From positions 30,284,014 through 30,348,013 of the forward strand of contig CM060177.1 in assembly GCA_030549775.1 (NCBI GenBank): a stretch of DNA of 64,000 nucleotides. The letters are read 5' to 3'. This document shows positions 59,369-64,000 of the stretch, piece after piece. Within the stretch, counting starts at the first letter, position 1. Each line of letters begins with the position of its first letter. This DNA comes from Tamarix chinensis (lineage: Eukaryota; Streptophyta; Magnoliopsida; Caryophyllales; Tamaricaceae). A program made the position numbers and the translations under genes. The notes below the pieces were generated by a model. That model did not search any database and was not told the DNA's origin. It saw only the letters and a list, made by a program, of their open reading frames with translations.

Positions 59369-62300
59369 TGTAACACTCCCATTTTTAGCACTCAAAAATT
59401 TCTTTAAAAAGAGTTGATTACGGAAGCTAAACCATTTAAAATGTAGGGTGTTAAAATCACACTTAGTAAAAGTCTAGTTCCACAACCTTTCTTACACTAA
59501 GTATTGAGGATAAAATGTTTATCTACTTGAATTAAGAGAAAAAATTGATAAGAATTTAATTAAAATATTAAATTATTCTAATAATAAAAGATCAGACAAA
59601 AGAGTTACAATTGAAAAGAGAAAGAAATACAAAAGGGGACATAAGATTCCAAGGGATATCTAGATCGAAAGATGTCAGAATGGACACCAAATAGTCCTAA
59701 CTCCAAACCCCCTACAAAAATCCATCAAGTTGTACTCTTAAATTACTTCCGCAAGGTAAAGAGTTCCCATTGAATAGTCAGGGGAATATAAAATGGAACC
59801 TATCAGTACAATGGTACTAATTAAACCCCTACACAATACTAAGCATGCAAATATCACATAGAGCACATAAAAGGTAACATAAATTATCATGGTATAACAA
59901 GTCAAATAGTATATACCATAGCTAAGTGTCATATTCATACCATACCATATGCCATATATTCATCATATTAAACTTAACCATAATATGATTATTTCAATAA
60001 TCTAATTATACTAAGGGTGTTCTACGAAGGGAAACACCAAATCATAATTAAGTCATTTTACAATAACCACATTCATATCACTTATATCATGATAATAAAA
60101 AGCACCAAGATAATTACAAACCAATATAGGAAAGCCACATAGTGCACAGATGTAATTATCAAACCAGTATACCAAAACCAAGTAGTGTGCGGAGGTGACT
60201 ACCAAATCAACAAACCACAACAATCCATTTAAATCCTTATACAATATTTATTTTTATTTTTAATTACTCAAGGGGATACAATAATAACCCAAATAATTAT
60301 AAAGTACATTAGTTATATAGGAGCACAAAAGCAACACAATATCCTCCCAACTTGTAACCTAGAGACAAAAAAAATACTCCGATCATACAGGTGCAACAAA
60401 GATTAGAATATCCTTCCATCCTAGAAAATCTAATCCTTAAGTATCGATACCCTCTACAGGGCTCATAGGTCACTTATAGAATATACTAGGGCATTAGTCA
60501 AAGTGATGAGGTATCCGACAAAACCACCAAACCAAATCGATGGCCCTTATCTTGTCTTTAAGATAGCTAATCCTAAAGAGCAAGCATTACCAAATCTTAA
60601 GCTTTTCTACTTTTATTAATATCTTAATAAGGTGATCATAAAATATCATATAATGCATAATAATTCCAATTCCATACTCGACAATTTTCCTTTATTTCCA
60701 ATTATTTAAGTTGATCATAAGGTCAACGATCCAAGATAAAGAAAAAGTCAACATTATGATCAACCTAGGAATCCATTAAGGCTATCCTAATCCAATTATT
60801 CACACTTTTGGGCATAATTAACCATAAATGACCAATTTTTTTCTCATTTTTTATGTAATCATTAAGTTCTTATTTTAATATCAATTGTTAGTATAATTAA
60901 GCAAAATTCATGATATGAATAATTAATATTAGAATAGACACTTCAGAATAAAATTATAATTGTGAAATTTTTCAAAAAGTAGAAAAATTACCATTTTGCC
61001 CCTAAAACACAGTTAAGATCATTTAGCAAATAAAACCTTAATCATACATAATTATTTTACTACAACAACCCTATTCTAGCATTTTATGATACATATATTA
61101 AAATACATACATTTAACATGTTTTTGCATAAAAATACTAGTACTCATGCTTAGAGAAGTTAATAATAATACATAGTGCATGCATATTTTTCATGATATTA
61201 TAAGGAAGCATAAATTACACTTAAGCATAATATAAAAACTCTCAAACATGCTAACACATAAATTTTACATATTTATCAGGCGCATATGGGTAAACTCTTT
61301 CCAAGAACAAATATTAAACTAAAGATAAAGAACCACCAAAAGAACTTCAACGTCTTCGAAGAATAGAGACATAATAGGAGGAGATAAAAGATGATAACTT
61401 CGTAATTTAACAAAAAATATAACCTTCTTTACTTAGTTAAAAATATATAAAAGGCTAGATAGAAAGAAATATATAATTCAAAAAATGATAATAAGGATAA
61501 AGAGAGAAGGATTAGTCTTGGCTATAGGCTGAATAAAGTTTAAGAAAGCTTAGCAAAAATAACCAAAATAAAAGGAAAAGTGGTAGAAACTAGGAGGAGT
61601 AAATGAGATGAAGGATAAATGAAAAGAAAAGAAAGAAAAATGGGGTATAAATAGGGAATGGAGGAAGCAAAAATTTGCAACCAAAAGAGGGGGAGATATT
61701 GTTTGTTCAATACTTGCATGACAAAGTACAAAGTGGTTGAGTGTGTAAGGTAGTGGAGTATATTTATGTTGAATGAAGTTATGAAAATCAAGCAATCCAC
61801 CAAGGAATGGGGAGGTGATGGTGTATAGGTCCAAGGTCTGGTTTAATCATGGGGAATGCAAGTAAAGAAGGTTGGGTGCAAGAAAAGCTAAAATTGCACA
61901 ACTAGCATAGATAGAAAGTGTAAGAAAATAACTTTGGCCCAAATATTGAATGAATGAACAAGACAATGGTAAAATTGATAACATATTTAATCATGGTAGT
62001 GTAGGGAAGGAATTTCATGGGTGAACAATAATTTTAAGATTTACAGATTATTTTTAGTAGTGGAAAGATCAATAAAAAAGATAAAATTAGGAAAAATATC
62101 AAACAAGATTATAAAATTATTACAATTTATGGAAACACATAAAATAATATTTTAAATTCACTTATAAAAATTCATAAATTTAGAATAATATTTGATTTAT
62201 AAAATATCAATCTAACAGTAAAATAACAAACTTATAAGGTAATTATAGATATAAATACCAAAACTATTTCTAAAATCACAAAAAATTCTAGATCTATCTA

Positions 62301-62710
62301 CTTACTCATTTAAAAATTAAATATTTATTTTTAGAATTTTTATCACACACTTAATATGATTTTTAGCTAGCATACCTTAATTATATATTTTGTGTATACA
62401 TTTCAAAAGATATAGAAAACAAAAATATAATTAAACTAAAAGTTCTATATTTACATCTAAACCCATTTAGGACTTAAATAAAATTTTACAAGAATATTTT
62501 ACAATGTATAACTTAAAATTTCATAAATATAAATAGTATTTTATAAGAAAAGTGTGTCTAGTTGTAAAGTCAACATTAATATAAATTCATCATAAGTGAT
62601 CTAGAAGCCATAAAATATCCTAGAATAATTTATGTAATTAATTACACATAAAATAATACACTTGAATATTAGTACAAATAATTATGGGTATTTAAAAATG
62701 AGGTATTATA
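59369..62710 (-). mobile_element. Solo LTR C, about 3.34 kb
   Basis: On the plus strand starts TGTAACACTCCCATTTTTAG and ends GAGGTATTATA. The flanking pentamers TAAAG (59364-59368) and GAAAG (62711-62715) differ at one base. It has the conserved module (59445-59508), GATTACGGAAGC near the 3' end, and a C/T-rich leader on the minus strand (61320-61900) with a TATA-like sequence at about 61645. It splits a transposon gene whose reading frame continues on both sides. No internal coding region. Confidence 0.82.
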
Positions 62711-63029
62711 GAAAGTGTCAAGCACCATTTGATGTAAGCTGACATTAGGTCCATAGTTTAGCTAAGGTTTGGAGAAGGGTTTCAGCAAGGGCACGGGTAA
62801 GGTTCCCAACATACTTAGAACAATTATCTATCCCAAAATTAGGTAACCCATTGATGGCATTAGTTAAATAAGATACCATTTTACCTCAAACCTTGATAAT
62901 CTTAGTGTGCCAGGTAGGGTTGAGGTTGTTGCAGAACTCTACAATGATATCCGAGTAGAAGCTCTTAGGGTACTTAACCAACTTACCCTAGTGATGATGG
63001 TTGATAGGATCCATTAGATAGGATGGCAG
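62711..63029 (-). pseudogene. PF20167-type plant transposon protein, N-terminal part
   Basis: Minus-strand reading gives KYPKSFYSDIIVEFCNNLNP, TWHTKIIKV, GKMVSYLTNAINGLPNFGID and LARALAETLLQ-like sequence. The order VREFYANL...V-VRGK-VSF-P-AIN-FLGLP is typical of the family. Two internal stops. The 5' end is cut by the next LTR at 63030. Confidence 0.62.
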
Positions 63030-64000
63030 CTATAACACTCCAAAATATACTGCTAAAATTTTTTGTTTAAGGGGAAGCATAATAACAATATAGTTGGGTG
63101 TTACTGTCATACTTGATGTAAGTCTGGCTTATAATACCATCTTTACATTGAATATAAGGTAAAAAAAACTATAACATAAAACATGATAAATAATAAATGA
63201 GAAAAACTTTCATAAATTATACAAGAGTTTGGATATTAACTTTAAATATAAGATAAAAAAAAAAGCATCAAGGGATCATATGGAACTAACAGTCCAAAAA
63301 ATTGTCCTACTAAAACTAATAACTCAATAATATGACTCTAACGATAATATGATCACTCCTCCCCAAGTAAATCATCTGAGCCATCTTCTTGTGGGAATGA
63401 ATAACATCGATGAGAAGGATAATTAGTATGCTAAGTATTGAGTGAAGGAATAATACAATTATAACAAGGTAACACATATTGCATAAGGTCATATCTAAGA
63501 ATAAACATGCATAGATTTAACATGATATGATGAAATAGAAGAATTGAATCAAAGTTCCATTATTAGCTATAAAAACAATATGATCTCTTATTTATATTGA
63601 GTTCATAACCCCACTATTCTTATTTTGACGGAACTAACTTAAGCATCTTTCAAGGCAAAATGTATCTGGCCACTATTATCAAGCAATTGAATTAACCTAA
63701 CACATATTAGGGTAACATGCTTCTAGCCACTATTCTTATACCAGTGCAACAGTCTGATGCACATCCTAGGGTAAAATGATCCTGGCAACTATTATTATCC
63801 AATAGAACAGACTCAAAACCTAGGTCCCGATTTGCATGATCTTTCACACTAAGTGATTAATGACTTATTGATTGTTATTTATCTTGATGTCAACATGCAT
63901 AAATAAGTATAAACATGCATCGTACATAGTATAAACTTAACATAAATCTATAATACACAAAAGATATAACCACATGATAATCGAGGCATCACCCAACAAT
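63030..64000 (-). mobile_element. Solo LTR D, 3' part, continues past window end
   Basis: Starts on the plus strand with CTATAACACTCCAAAATATA, followed by GGGGAAGC and the conserved module at 63095-63159. ACTAAGTGATTAATGACTTA at 63858-63877 is the complement of the TAATCACTTA phrase found in LTR-1 and the 31845 LTR. It interrupts the PF20167-type gene upstream of its N-terminal part. Confidence 0.6.

Noticed and set aside
1..64000. A new multi-gene biological system
   Set aside because: Apart from the CMC2-like gene, all recognised coding sequences are broken transposon proteins in unrelated orientations; nothing suggests a co-ordinated gene cluster.

Overview
This window is nuclear DNA from a flowering plant. 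Three things show that: spliced genes with GT-AG introns, a Cassandra TRIM retrotransposon (LTRs carrying 5S-rRNA-like sequence), and plant-only transposon protein families (plant mobile domain, PF20167-type protein, RICESLEEPER-like hAT). The species cannot be fixed from the sequence. The DNA is AT-rich and mostly old, nested and broken transposable elements, as in a gene-poor intergenic or pericentromeric region.

One gene looks intact: a three-exon minus-strand gene at 13599-14649 encoding an 82-residue twin CX9C protein of the CMC2 (COX assembly mitochondrial protein 2) type. Weaker hints of host transcription units lie at 25408-25466, at 25898-26300 and at 48300-50570.

Layout. 1-8358: three abutting fragments of long LTRs with an 814-bp Cassandra element nested in the last. 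8359-13300: a LINE reverse-transcriptase fragment, two hAT-type MITEs and low-complexity DNA. 13300-15271: the CMC2-like gene. 15272-25024: a large imperfect inverted repeat whose spacer holds a LINE relic on the minus strand. 25025-28020: possible exons and a CpG-rich 5' region, then AT-rich DNA. 28021-36000: a degenerate telomere-like CCCTAAA array split by two 3.4-kb solo LTRs. 36044-41240: a plant-mobile-domain pseudogene split by a 3.5-kb solo LTR with a perfect target duplication. 41241-43490: a dispersed repeat and a dead hAT transposase. 44984-47545: a Ty1/copia element lacking RT/RNase H. 48306-52030: a possible gene 5' region, a segmental duplication and a solo Cassandra LTR. 52500-56000: LTR, copia and plant-mobile-domain debris. 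58860-64000: a PF20167-type transposon gene split by another solo LTR, with the edge of a further LTR at the window end.

The elements do not form a pathway; the story is insertion history. At least seven long LTRs or LTR parts share a module near their 3' ends, yet no gypsy coding domain is seen beside any of them, which suggests repeated conversion to solo LTRs. I found no coherent new biological system. The most informative signals are the target-site duplications that date nested insertions, the 5S-like boxes in Cassandra, the tandemly duplicated core promoter inside one LTR, and the long inverted repeats that could give double-stranded RNA.
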